This document shows positions 1 through 10,361 of a DNA stretch of 64,000 nt, in pieces. The DNA is from Ceratodon purpureus. Its lineage: Eukaryota; Streptophyta; Bryopsida; Pseudoditrichales; Ditrichaceae. The notes under the pieces are model-generated. The model was not told the DNA's origin. It searched no databases and worked only from the letters and a program-made list of their open reading frames with translations. Positions within the stretch are counted from its first letter, which is position 1. Every line of letters starts with the position of its first letter. The position numbers and the translations under genes are program-made. The stretch spans positions 3,760,604 through 3,824,603 of the forward strand of contig CM026431.1 in assembly GCA_014871385.1 (NCBI GenBank). Direction: 5' to 3'.

Positions 1-1060
1 GTTTGCCTCAAACCATTTTGTAGTTCCGTGTTTCATGCTTTAAGCCATGTTGACGAATTCATGAAAACTTTAATGAGCACACATCCAATTTTTAAGAACA
101 CGGATCTCTTTATCAATTGTTTATGGCACCTTCGATCCCCTGTATTTATCCTTGGACAACTAAGCGTCCCCTCTAAGACAGAGTGTTCCCTGTATCGACC
201 ACCTCCCTCGCTGCACTTCCCGATGGCTGTCCCCGGGCAGCCCATGTGGGTGAACCTTGTTAGTATATATGTTATCAGTAGAGGGAGAAGTCCAGAACGA
301 TAAACATAAGTATGGGGCCGATGAATGGGGAAAATAAAGAAATAAAAAAAGTTCCTTGAATGTTTTAAATTTTTAAAAAAAAAGAAAAAAAAAAAAAAAA
401 ATTAAATAAAAGAAGAAAACCAAATACATTCAGAGACAGCAAAGCGGCATGGGGAAGCTGGACATAAAGAAAAAGAAAATAATAAACAAAAGATAACCAA
501 AGAGATTTAAAAACGGTATAGGGGAAAAGGAAGTTTGACAACGGAAAAGATCAAAAATTAAAAAAGTATAAGAAAAATAGGAAAAAAAGAAAAAACGAAA
601 GAAGGACAAACAAATTAAATAAAAAAAAAAAAAAAAGGGGAAAAAAAATAAATTGAAAGAAGGATAAACAAGTTAAGAAAAAAAAAAAAAATAAGCAAAA
701 AAAAATAAGAAGCAAATGAGAGTGTTGGAGTGATGCAAGAGAGAGAAGTGAAGGGTTAGGGTAAAAAAATTCATAAAAAAAAAAAAAACAAATAGAAGTA
801 AATAAGGATTACAAATTAAAAATTAATTCATAAAAACAATTTTAAAAATAAAAAATAAAAAACTTGAAGTGGGGGGGAGGTTAGGGAGAGCATGGGAGGG
901 GTACAAGAGGGGAAGTGAGAAGCAACCGAGAGAGTTGGAGTGATGAAATAGAAATAAGTAAAGGATCTAGGTAAATAGATGCATGATAAAAACATGAAAT
1001 ATAAGTAAAGAAGGATTACAAATTAAAAATTAATTAATAAAAACAATAATAAAAATTATA

Positions 1061-1097
<37 letters not shown>

Positions 1098-1640
1098 TGA
1101 AGTGGGGGGGGAGGTTAGGGAGAGCATGGGAGGGGTACAAGATGGGAAGTGAGAGGACACTGAGAGTGTCCAAGGGGTATAAGAGGAATAACAGAGGGAT
1201 AATGGCATAATAACATAAAATAAATGAAAGGAAGAAAAGTGAAGATATATATTAAGAAAATAAAAAATAAGATTGCTAGAATAACTACAAACAAAATGGT
1301 ACTACGGATTCGATTATAGAGGTGAGGAAGAAAGAGTTTGAGAATAAAAAAGTAGAACCCAATCCAGAAAAAATGAAAGAAAAAAATGTTAACGATTCTG
1401 AGAACTACATGTGAGGGGATAACGAAGAGGGTGCCACTGAAGAGGGAGAGTACATGCTGGATATGGAAGTGACGCTCTCACAGCAAACAAAAATATAACA
1501 AAAAAAAAACAATGAAAGCAATGGGACATGAAAGAGTGAAGGGTTAGGATCTCTGGGAGTGCGGGGGGAGCAGGAGAGGGGAACTGAAACGCAACTAACT
1601 GTTCGTGAAGTCAAAGAGAAGAATATAAACATTTAATAAA
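1..1640. repeat. A-rich low-complexity region with diverged tandem repeats
   Basis: This stretch has no convincing gene. From about 340 to 1,400 it is strongly A-rich on the + strand, including a run of more than 30 A residues around 1060-1095. Inside it a unit of roughly 210-230 bases repeats. The block starting AACTTGAAGTGGGGGG at 861 recurs at 1094 with nearly the same 60 bases following, and the block ATTACAAATTAAAAATTAATT recurs about 206 bases apart (near 808 and 1014). The G-run and A-run lengths differ between copies, as expected from slippage. Short ORFs here look like chance. Confidence 0.7.
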
Positions 1641-1840
1641 ATATTGGGTGAACGGGGAAAACTGACTGGGCGCAGGATGGGGATAAAGGTATACTATGAG
1701 AGTAGTACTTCTGGAGAAACTGCAGATAAACAAAACATCGAAGTAAAAGTTGTAATCCAGCGGGTGCAACTAAACAAACGGTCGGATACAAGAACTGAAC
1801 ACAGGCATAAGAGAAGTCACTCTTGGACTGTACTTCTCGA

Positions 1841-1900
1841 ATTCCGGACAGGACTGAGAAATCCCGGACAGGGGCAACAAATTCCGGACAGGGCTTACCA
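1841..1900 (+). repeat. Three tandem 20-bp units with CCGGACAGG core
   Basis: Three units start at 1841, 1861 and 1881. Each begins A(T/T/T)(T/C/T)CCGGACAGG and each is exactly 20 bases long; the tails diverge. The array lies just downstream of the MULE transposase stop codon at 1999 (that gene is on the minus strand), where a transposon would carry subterminal repeats. Related (C/T)GGACAGG words also occur inside the transposase gene (near 4060-4080 and in exon 1). No matching terminal inverted repeat was found. Confidence 0.6.
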
Positions 1901-1998
1901 GAGGAGTTCAAGAAGTGGACTTCGATATTTAGAGGAGTAATGACAATATTTTATTCCAGTAACGTATCTGAGTACATGAGTTTTAAAAATGATAGGCT

Positions 1999-4900
1999 CT
2001 AATTCCACTTCCTAGATTGACCCCCACGCTTCTTAGCTCCCGTCTCAGAGCATGCCTTGAACCTCCTCAGATTCTTTGGCCCATCCGTCTTCTTAAATGA
2101 CGGCTGAGAGAGTGGATGTAGAAGTCCAGCCGCTGCCTTCACCTTCAGAGATGCAAACTTGCCCTTGTTCTCATTCAGCATTGCCAAAAAATTTTCTCTC
2201 AAACCTGGATTCTCCAGTGCATCTGTCCTGAGTAAAGCCAAGACAGCGTCGATCTCTCGCAGGGACTTCTCTGGATCATCCACTCTGGCAGGCTGTTTTC
2301 CTCTGTCTTGAACCTCCTCCATCACCCCAACATCGGCTATTTGTGTAATCCCAGCTGGCCTGAATCCAACCTGAATGGTCCCTCTAAGTGTACCAGCGTA
2401 CCTGATAATATCCCCCGGATTAACACCCACATTGATCATCCTGAAAACCTTCACCGCATGCTTACAAACGTTCCCACGCATACCAAGTGGGCAACTGCAG
2501 TGTGCCCAGTCTGAGTTGGGACTGGTAACTACCCAAATTGCTGGAAAGTTTGTCTGAGATGCCACGTACGCAATATCCTGCTCCTCACATATCTTCACAA
2601 GTTCGTCTGGAATTTCTTCGGCCCTGATCACTGCACTTGCCACTATGCCTTCAGCTTTGCCGTTCTTGATGAATCCGTAGAGCTTCAACTGGACAGCATA
2701 CCAATAGTGTATAAGCACATCCTTGAGGAGGTGATAAATCAGCCAGTCCACCCTTCTACCGTCGAACTTGGACCGGGACATCCTCAACAGGGCCTTCAGA
2801 TTAGCATGATAGCTTTCGACAGCAGCATTCGTGTCCTGATTCGCATGAGGCATGTTTCGGAACCCCTTCACCCACATCTCAATTTTCGGGATCCAATGTG
2901 TTTCAAAGTACACAAAGAAAGCTTTGGCCTGGGGGTACTTTGCCTTGATGAACTTGAAGCGCTCCCTAGCAGCCTGGACAGCCAAGTCTCCTTGGAGGAT
3001 GCCGTTTCCATACATGAGATCTGCACAGGCTGCGAGAATCTCCGCCCGTAAATAGTTCGCCTTGATCTTCTGAGTAGCATTCTCCAGCCACGCCTTCCTT
3101 GTATGCCAAAGGCATAAGAGAATGGCCACTTCTTGCTTCCCCTGCCCTGGAACAGCCTCAGCCTCGGGCCAAACCTTCCTGCAAAATTCCATCGAAATCA
3201 GTGCAAGTGGATGCGTCCAGGTTACTGATCATTCCCTGTCCGAGTGACTCTGCATGACCTGTCCAGAAGATAAGAACTCTCACGAAATTGAACCTGAACC
3301 CAGAATGAAAGTGTCACTGTACATACCTTATGGCATTCAGTTCTGCCTGATCATTATCTACAAGGAAGGCATTTGGTCTCCAATCTGGCTTGATGGCTAG
3401 ACAGCGATCTCGTAGCTTCCTCAACCATGGCTCGATATCCACTTCCCGATTTCGCCCTTGAATAGCGAAAGCCACTGGGATGCCTTGTTCCCACTCATCG
3501 AAGACCATGACTGTGTAAAGGGGGAACTGGAAAAAAACCAAGACAGGCAAAAACAGATCAAAAAATCAACATGTTTGTGGAAGGATTCCGAAATCAAATT
3601 TAAAATACATAAAAGAAGAGGATAGGAAGAAGAGTAATACCCCGGCGACGTTGGTGGAGAAGGTGGCGTCCATGGATAGGGCTCTCCCATGGCCATGCCT
3701 AATCATCATCTCTAGCTGCCACTCAGTCTGAATTGCTAAGCAGAAAGGGTCGTCTTCAGGAGGTGGTGGCTCATTGAGCTCTACTGTCCCATATTCCCTA
3801 TAATGGAACCAGCTGTCCGGGTTCTCGTCTGTCCAAAGTCTGACACTCATTGCATCACTAGGGTGTTTCTCCCATAATTCCTTTGCCAACTTGTTAGCAA
3901 TATTGTAGACATCGGATGGCATAATGAAAGTGTCCCTCGTGGCTGGAAGATTGTTCATAGCACAGTTCATCACTTCCGCCTTATGGTCCGCCATCACCTG
4001 GGCTGGTGACTTGCCTGATCGGAGGGTATCCGCTATCCACTTCTTGGTCGCAGCGGACAGGTGTCCGGACAGACCAGCCCTCTGCCCTCTGAATTCTGAA
4101 CCATGGCATGATTTCCCTTCCTTGTTAGTATGTGACATACAGTGGAAATGAATGGTACAAAGAGTAGGTTCAACAAGGAGCTGTTTCGCAACAAAGTTAC
4201 ACTGACATCCCCGTTTCATGGACATGCCAGCTTGGATCTTGCTGACCCTAGTCTTCCTTGCAGGTTTTGCAGCAGCCTCCAGGAGGGCTTGGGCTTTGAG
4301 GAGCTGCTCTTGGGCTTCCTTAACTCGTACTAACTCTTCTTCATCTTCGTCTACAGCTTCTTCATTCAAATCTATAACAGGCTGCTGTTTGCCCTTTTTT
4401 TTAGGTCTTGCATTTTTTTCGGCCTCCTTAGCAGCCTTTTCCACAAGCTTCTCCGCCCGTTTCAGAGCCTTCTTATGGTTTGTTGAATTCTTCCTCTGAA
4501 CCAATGTGTGGGCAAATACCTTTTGAACTTCGGTTTTATACTTCCGACTGTAATCCTCTGGTCCGTACTGGCACCAGTAACTAGGCAGGACAATACAGGC
4601 ATCCTTTGTTAAAACCTGAAAGCAAATAAATAACTGAATTCGGTAATGCAACCTCTAGCTATGGAAAACCCTAAACTGGAAATGAAGGGACTACAGGACA
4701 GAAACAGCGAACCCTAACATGGAACTGAATTTGTACATTAAAACGGTGAACCAGGCCGCAGTACCAAGTGTGGTGACTGTGAAGCAGAGAGAGAGCTAGT
4801 CTGACGTGGAACTGAGGACAATTGAACAGGAGGATTACATACAAAACGTACGAACGTAGGGAGCAGCCGAATGCCTTTAGACATACCTGATTTCTTGTAA

Positions 4901-6019
4901 GGCTGATTCAGCCCGTGTTTGTTTTCTCACATCATTCTTCATGCACTGCTTAGACACTTCAACGAATGTACAAGGATGTTGTCTACCTGACATCTCCCCT
5001 TCCAAAAAGTCTTCTAGCCTATCCCATGGAATTGTGGCTTTCTGTGTTTCTCTTCGTTTTCCATTGCCCACATTCAACTTTGCTTCCCACAGTAGATCAA
5101 CTCGGCTGAATGGCCCTGGAGGGGGTCTCTGGACAGAGGCCCGGACCTTCTCCTCCATTTTCCTCCACCTCTTCCTCGGTATTTTTTCTTCCACCATGGG
5201 TTCATCTGCAACAGCAACATGATGACTGGGAGCAGTTGGCACCGGATCTCCATAATCATCCTGGACAGGTGATTCAGAGGGGCCAACAGCTCCGCCCTCT
5301 GCTAATGTGCTCGCATTTAGGTCAATGTCCCTGATTTTTTCCTCCAGCAGGTGTTGCTCTGCAACGGGAACATCATGGCTCGGAGCAGATGGCACCGGAT
5401 CTCCATCGGCATTCTGGACAGGTGATTCTGCTAGGCCAGGAAGTCCTTCTTCGCCAATTGTGGTCGCATTTAGGTCAATGTCCCCGATTGCTGCGAGACA
5501 GGTGTGGGGGCAGTGGCCTAATCTTCCTTCCACCTCGCACAGAGAAACTTCACAGCAGCCTTCCCGACCATCTTCATCCTCATCTTCGACCCTAAACCTG
5601 GAGGCTCGCTCGATGGAGGCGGAGCACCTACCTCCATCTAGATCCGCCCCATGGGAGTAACTTCGACAATCTCCAATGACCGTGGCACGTAGATCAGAAC
5701 CGCTTTCTACTCCAGCTTGCCCTAGTAAGCAGTCTTCTATCTCCTGTCCTGGAAATCCGGAGATGATGCCGTCGCCTTCCCAGGTCCACTCCTCTCCAAC
5801 GACGGAGATGTCTACAGCAGTATCCACCCCTTCAACTGCAACGTGAACGGAACTCCTGGTACCACCATGTCGGCGTCGGCCCTCATGAGCACCTCCTTCG
5901 TGCACTCCCGGTCCATGAACCCCGCAAGCAACCACAGCAGACGCTGGAAAAAAACTAAGATCGTCCTCAACCTCTTCAGCACCACATGGATCCACGCAGT
6001 CTCCACCGCCCGGGCCCAT
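1999..6019 (-). mobile_element. MULE-type transposase gene with SWIM zinc finger
   Basis: Four exons were read on the minus strand: 6019-4887, 4615-3641, 3526-3327 and 3178-1999. The last three join in frame at GT/AG borders and give about 784 residues. They carry a MULE DDE core: MDATFSTN (first Asp), FLVDNDQAELNAI (second Asp), CLWHTRKAW (C..H) and TNAAVESYHANLK (Glu), followed by a SWIM finger HCSCPLGMRGNVCKHAVKV near the C-terminus. The family cuts and pastes DNA, and domesticated members act as transcription factors. Exon 1 (about 377 residues) is acidic and carries an IDLNA-containing tandem repeat. Its best donor (CAG|GTATGT at 4887) leaves two surplus bases, while exon 2 opens on a codon boundary, so exon 1 may use another site, be broken, or not belong. 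No terminal inverted repeats were identified, so an autonomous element and a domesticated gene both remain possible. Confidence 0.8.
5175..5500 (-). repeat. Tandem duplication inside MULE gene exon 1
   Basis: Exon 1 contains two adjacent copies of a segment of about 52 codons. Each copy has IDLNA(T/S)T near its start, then SPVQ, GDPVP(S/T)APSH and an EEKI ending. The DNA copies are clearly alike (for example CATTTAGGTCAATGTCCC near 5317 and again near 5468). A third DLN word (VIDLNEE) lies in exon 2. DLN words resemble the plant EAR repression motif DLNxxP but lack the final proline, so that reading is only a suggestion. Confidence 0.75.
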
Positions 6020-7170
6020 GGGAGGCTGCTTCGAAATCCAAACCTACAATCATGATCAACGTCGGCACAAGCACAATTGTCACCTTAAGAAAGCACATCG
6101 TACTGGTAAACGCACGGATCTCCCCGACGAGCGCATTTCCTCCATCAACCACAATTCCGGGTCTGGACCATCAACGCCAGTGTCCACGACCCCTCCAATC
6201 TCGCTAGGAAGGCAGCATGGCGAAACAGTTCCGCTCACATCCTGCGCCGGCGGCGTGAATAATGACACAGGAGAAACGACGGCGCGAGAGAGACGACCCC
6301 CCCCCGGATGAGTTCCCGGTTGCGGATGAGGGGCACGACCGGCGGATGATAGCCTCGCCCGGGCGGGCGCTGGGGGACGGGGGCCTCTCCACGGGCGCGG
6401 GAGGGAGCACGGGAGCGGGGGCGCGGAGAGACCGGGGGTCGCCGTGGACGGGGGGCGGGGGGCTGGGGGACGGGGGACGTGGGAACGTGGGTGCGAGCCG
6501 CTCGGTGAGAGCGCCCCCCATCGGGCGCTGCCCCTGCCCGCGCGAGTGGCGGCAGCACCGCTTGATGGGGGGAAATAGAGAGACCCGGTTTCTGGTCCTC
6601 CACCTCACGAGTGTTCGGAACCAGCATTCCAGGAACCTGCTCCCGATGTCACCTTGCGTAGATAATAAATCTTCAATTATTGACGTCAGTAATATTCGAG
6701 TGATGGAGGGTCCAGTAACTGCAGTGCTAGTACAGTCCTCCTCCGACTGACTGTAGAATTGTCAGCATGATCGCACGCGGTATTTGAAACTTCCTGGAGT
6801 CGCAGGAAGTCAGATTCGGGGATCATTCACTCAATCAGTGAAGTGAAGATTCATATGTCGGCGTTCAGTAAACCAAGATCCGACATTACAGTGATCTGGC
6901 CGACTAAGTTCATGTATAAATCATACCTGGTCTCTAGTTCATCCTCGTAAGGTAATGACATCGAGTCTAGATTTCAAGGAAGTTTTCCAGGTTTCTCTTG
7001 CTGCATCGCTTGTTTCTGCTCCAGAGGTCCTCTTTAGTGATTTCGCTTCTCACAGATATTTTTGCAGACGTTAGTGGGCCGTTTCCATCTTCTGGCTTTC
7101 CCGTTCACCAGCATTTTGCCATATTTGGTTGCGTGTAAATATTGTAAATCTGCGTATATTTCTAGTCAAA
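6020..7170. promoter_or_regulatory. Intergenic region between divergent genes, GC-rich then TATA-bearing
   Basis: From about 6,200 to 6,560 the DNA is very GC-rich with long G and C runs, which fits a CpG-rich 5' flank of the minus-strand transposase gene. It includes runs of five to six G separated by one to two bases at 6450-6476. From about 6,650 the composition returns to normal. A TATAAAT word lies at 6914-6920, about 250 bases before the ATG of the next + strand gene, and is a plausible promoter for it. Long overlapping ORFs in the GC-rich part are composition artefacts. Confidence 0.45.
6450..6476 (+). other. G-quadruplex-forming run
   Basis: Four closely spaced G tracts (G6-C-G6-CT-G5-AC-G5) match the classic pattern of four runs of at least three G with loops of one to two bases. 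Such DNA readily forms a G-quadruplex. It lies about 430 bases upstream of the first ATG of the transposase exon 1, on the non-template side of that gene's flank. Confidence 0.7.
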
Positions 7171-7524
7171 ATGGCTAGTACTGCGACGAGATTTGTGAAC
7201 AAAACCACGCACATGGTGAAGATGCAAGTGGGCAGTAGCCAATACTGTTCTGTTCTTGCTAGCATCGAGGAGGGCGGTGAGTACAAGTTGCACGTGAATG
7301 TGAACGACACTTATCGGGAGTTCACCGTCGCGGTTGGTAGCGAACCTGGTTGTAGGAAGATGATTGTGACCTCGGACGATTGCTGTGATTTCCAATGTAT
7401 CACTATTGAGGAAGTAGATGGGAAGATTGAGCTGCTCCGCCAGCCCCGAGAATCGCAGCCGACAGTCGGTAGCACTCCGGCATCAAAGAAACCATGGTTT
7501 AGTTGGGGCATGTGGATGGTCTAG
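7171..7524 (+). CDS. Small unknown protein, about 117 residues
   Basis: A single-exon ORF. The ATG at 7171 (MASTATRFVNKTTHMVKMQV) is preferred over the upstream in-frame ATG at 7129, whose leading residues look like translated leader. The protein has no signal peptide or membrane span. It alternates short hydrophobic and polar stretches (KLHVNVNDTYREFTVAV, KMIVTSDDCCDFQCITIEEV), which suggests a compact all-beta fold, and ends in a low-complexity tail with a Trp-rich end (KKPWFSWGMWMV). The pattern of an N-terminal FVNKT with a beta core resembles small uncharacterised proteins of bryophytes and lycophytes, but I cannot name the family with confidence. A TATAAAT word about 250 bases upstream and an open 3' region support a real transcription unit. 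No function is proposed. Confidence 0.6.
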   Translation: MASTATRFVNKTTHMVKMQVGSSQYCSVLASIEEGGEYKLHVNVNDTYREFTVAVGSEPGCRKMIVTSDDCCDFQCITIEEVDGKIELLRQPRESQPTVGSTPASKKPWFSWGMWMV

Positions 7525-8360
7525 GTTGCTGCTATCAGACCTTTAACGACGTTACTGGGCTGCTCGGTGGAGCTTGACTCCTAAGTCACAAAAATTAGGA
7601 GGAATACACGTAGAGTGCATGTATATTGATTTGAACATTTGTGCAGATTTTTGAATTTTTGAATCCTGGTCAAATTTTCTTTTTAAGAACATGAAGAGGG
7701 GCCTAAATTTGCAGAATGTAGTCTAGTACTAGACCTTGTACATTCCGTGCTGAAGATTATTTTCTAGCAAGTACGGTGGTGCTTTCAGTCACAAGTAGTA
7801 TTTTGTAAATCACATTTTCATGACCCAATGTACATAAATTATATATATTCATGGCTCATTTGAGAGTCTACCGTGGGAACTGACTTGAAATTTTGTTTTC
7901 AAGGTTTTGTTCTGATTTTGGAGATCGACTCGGAGATTCACCAACGTCTACCAATTTCTTGTAAGCTAAGTAGTAAACCCATGTTTTATTGCACATGAAC
8001 CTCAGAATGAGTGAATTGATAGCCTGAATATTACCATTGATCAAGGCAGACGTTCGCAACTTTAAAGTAGAGTTTCTGGATTTGATGAATTACCAACCCC
8101 AACTGTGTCGATTACATTAATGATGTAGAAAGCTAGAGCAGGCTGTATATATGCAAATATTCTGCAAAGCAGAATGTGAGTACCATCATTTTATGGCCCC
8201 TCCAGAGAAAGATAATTTGAGTCATGTTAAGCTCTCAGCCTGGGTAGCTCCAAGTTTATTAAAAAAATGTTTTACAATGCTCAAAATCGACTCATAGTTC
8301 AGGATATTGAAACTATCGAAGTGAGGCTACAGATGAAGAAAAATCTGGCATGGAGGAATC
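7525..8360. other. Intergenic region between convergent genes
   Basis: This lies between the 3' ends of two convergent genes (the small + strand gene and the minus-strand lectin kinase). It is AT-rich and consistent with two 3' untranslated regions. I see no further gene or clear repeat. Confidence 0.5.
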
Positions 8361-10361
8361 TTATCTTACAGTATGTGGCCGTTCGATGTCACTTGATTTC
8401 AAGGTCATTGATGTCAGGGATGTAGAACAACTAAGCAAATCATTAGTAATTGAAATAAGAGGCATCAAATGGTATGGTTCAGGAACATATAAGTCAGATG
8501 GCAGTTCAGGAACTTCCAAGTCTCTCGCCAGCACTTGCACTACCTGTCGCATCGAAGGTCGACGAGAAGGGTCTGGATTCGAGCACCTCAATCCCATCTT
8601 CAACACAGTGCACATCTGGTCAGCATCGAAATGGCCTTGCAACATGGGATCAACCACGCTCAGAAGCTCCCCCTCTTTCCAGTGCCTCCAGACCATGTCC
8701 ACCAATATCATGTCTTCTTCACTCTTCACGTCCAGAGCTCTTCGCCCGCAAGCGATCTCCAAGACAACTGCACCGAATGCGAACACATCTGTCTTGTCTG
8801 TAAATCTCCCACCTGTAGCCTCTGGAGCAATGTACCCATATGTTCCAGCAATCCCAGTCGTCGGAACATGAGTATTCGCATGGTCCACAAGACGAGCGAG
8901 CCCAAAGTCTCCCAGCTTAGGGATGTACTCTTCGTCCAACATGATGTTACTCGGCTTCACATCGCGGTGTATCACCTGCTGCCGCCATCCCTCGTGGAGG
9001 TAGTATAGAGCTGCTGCGGTGCCGGACACTATCTTCCACCTCTGGCTCCACGAAAGCACGTCCTCTGGAGAATTAGGTTTGAACAGAGCTTGATCCAGGC
9101 TTCCTTTGGGCATCAGCTCATACACAAGGAGAAATTTGCCTCTATCTCTGCAGAATCCCGTCAGCTCCACCACGTTGCGGTGCCTCAGCTGGCTAATGAT
9201 TTGCACCTCCGCCAGAAACTCCCTCTCGCCTTGTTTGGAATCATTGCTCACTTTCTTCACTGCCACGTGAGCTCCATTCTTCGGCAACACACCTTTGTAC
9301 ACGCTCCCAAACCCACCTTCTCCGAGCTTAGACTCATCGCAGAATCGTTTTGTGGCAGCGCTGAGTTCCTTGTAGCTTATGAACTCCGGCATACCGCCCA
9401 TTTCCACCAACCCTTCTTTATCCCAAAATTCCCGTTGAGCACGTTTTCTGCGTAGAAACAAACAGACACCGAATGCCAGGATCAAGAAAACGGCCAGCAA
9501 GCTCCCACTGCTTGATCCCACAATAAGCCTGACGTGGTCCTTCACCTGGACAGATGGGAAGTGAGGGGAGATTCCAAAGCTTGTGAATGTCCAGTTGTAG
9601 ATATAATACACACACCAGGACGTACCATGTGAACCCGAGAAACCAATCCACATCTTCTCATCAACTGCATCATAGAGATCATAGGAGCAATTCACAAGAG
9701 GGCTAACTGGTCTAGAAGAGGTATTGGCAACTCTGACTTGGAGAATGTTTGTTGTGCCATCATACTCTATCCAAGAATAGATCACGTCTCTTTTCCAGAA
9801 CGAGATGCCTAGTGGTTCGACAAAAGCAGTGCAATAAGATTTGGCGCTTGCAATATCCAGACCCACATGGTCCCCTAGAAACATTAAATCTGTATCCTTG
9901 TTAGCATAGTTGTCAAACTCTACAGCAACCACTTTAGGATTATCAGCGTCGTTCGCACTAAAGATGCCTAATTTCCCTTCCGATTTGCCTATCCAGGCAC
10001 TTGAGTTAGTCATCATGAACGTAAAACCATCACCCCACCTAAACTTGCTCCGGTCTTCATCTGTTGCGTTAGGTGAAGCATTGTAATACATGGGCTCTTC
10101 ACGGAATGTAAAGCTGGTATTGAAGGATGCCACAGTTCGAGTTCTAGGGTCCTTCATTCGAATGGGCGTAGTGTAGTACGCAACCCCCTCCACATATTCT
10201 CCGGGATCTGTGATGTTGATGATCGCAACAGTTTGATTGTGCTGGAAGAATTTGCATTTTTCCAAGCACACAATGTCGCTGGCATTCAAGGGAGCATGCA
10301 TGGTGTAGTTCCCGTTTACGACAGTGAAGAATGCACAAATGATCAATATGAGCCACGACAT
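8361..10361 (-). CDS. L-type lectin receptor-like kinase
   Basis: A single-exon gene of 666 residues encoding a plasma-membrane receptor kinase. Residues 1-18 form a signal peptide (MSWLILIICAFFTVVNG). Residues about 20-262 are a legume-type lectin domain with several N-glycosylation sites and the core VAVEFDNY at 145-152 and HVGLDIAS. Residues 281-303 span the membrane. A Ser/Thr kinase follows from about 345 to 615: glycine loop GEGGFGSVYKG (347-357), Lys in VAVKKV (369), HRDVKPSN (465-472), DFG (485-487) and APEA. All catalytic residues are present and it is an RD kinase. These receptors sense extracellular ligands or wall damage and act in immunity and stress. The start codon directly precedes the signal peptide. 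Length and lack of introns are typical of the family. The exact ligand cannot be read from sequence. Confidence 0.96.
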   Translation of the reverse strand: MSWLILIICAFFTVVNGNYTMHAPLNASDIVCLEKCKFFQHNQTVAIINITDPGEYVEGVAYYTTPIRMKDPRTRTVASFNTSFTFREEPMYYNASPNATDEDRSKFRWGDGFTFMMTNSSAWIGKSEGKLGIFSANDADNPKVVAVEFDNYANKDTDLMFLGDHVGLDIASAKSYCTAFVEPLGISFWKRDVIYSWIEYDGTTNILQVRVANTSSRPVSPLVNCSYDLYDAVDEKMWIGFSGSHGTSWCVYYIYNWTFTSFGISPHFPSVQVKDHVRLIVGSSSGSLLAVFLILAFGVCLFLRRKRAQREFWDKEGLVEMGGMPEFISYKELSAATKRFCDESKLGEGGFGSVYKGVLPKNGAHVAVKKVSNDSKQGEREFLAEVQIISQLRHRNVVELTGFCRDRGKFLLVYELMPKGSLDQALFKPNSPEDVLSWSQRWKIVSGTAAALYYLHEGWRQQVIHRDVKPSNIMLDEEYIPKLGDFGLARLVDHANTHVPTTGIAGTYGYIAPEATGGRFTDKTDVFAFGAVVLEIACGRRALDVKSEEDMILVDMVWRHWKEGELLSVVDPMLQGHFDADQMCTVLKMGLRCSNPDPSRRPSMRQVVQVLARDLEVPELPSDLYVPEPYHLMPLISITNDLLSCSTSLTSMTLKSSDIERPHTVR

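Noticed and set aside
6204-6750. Several ORFs of 97-162 codons in the GC-rich island
   Set aside because: Products are Gly/Arg/Pro low complexity, and open frames follow from scarce stop codons in GC-rich DNA.
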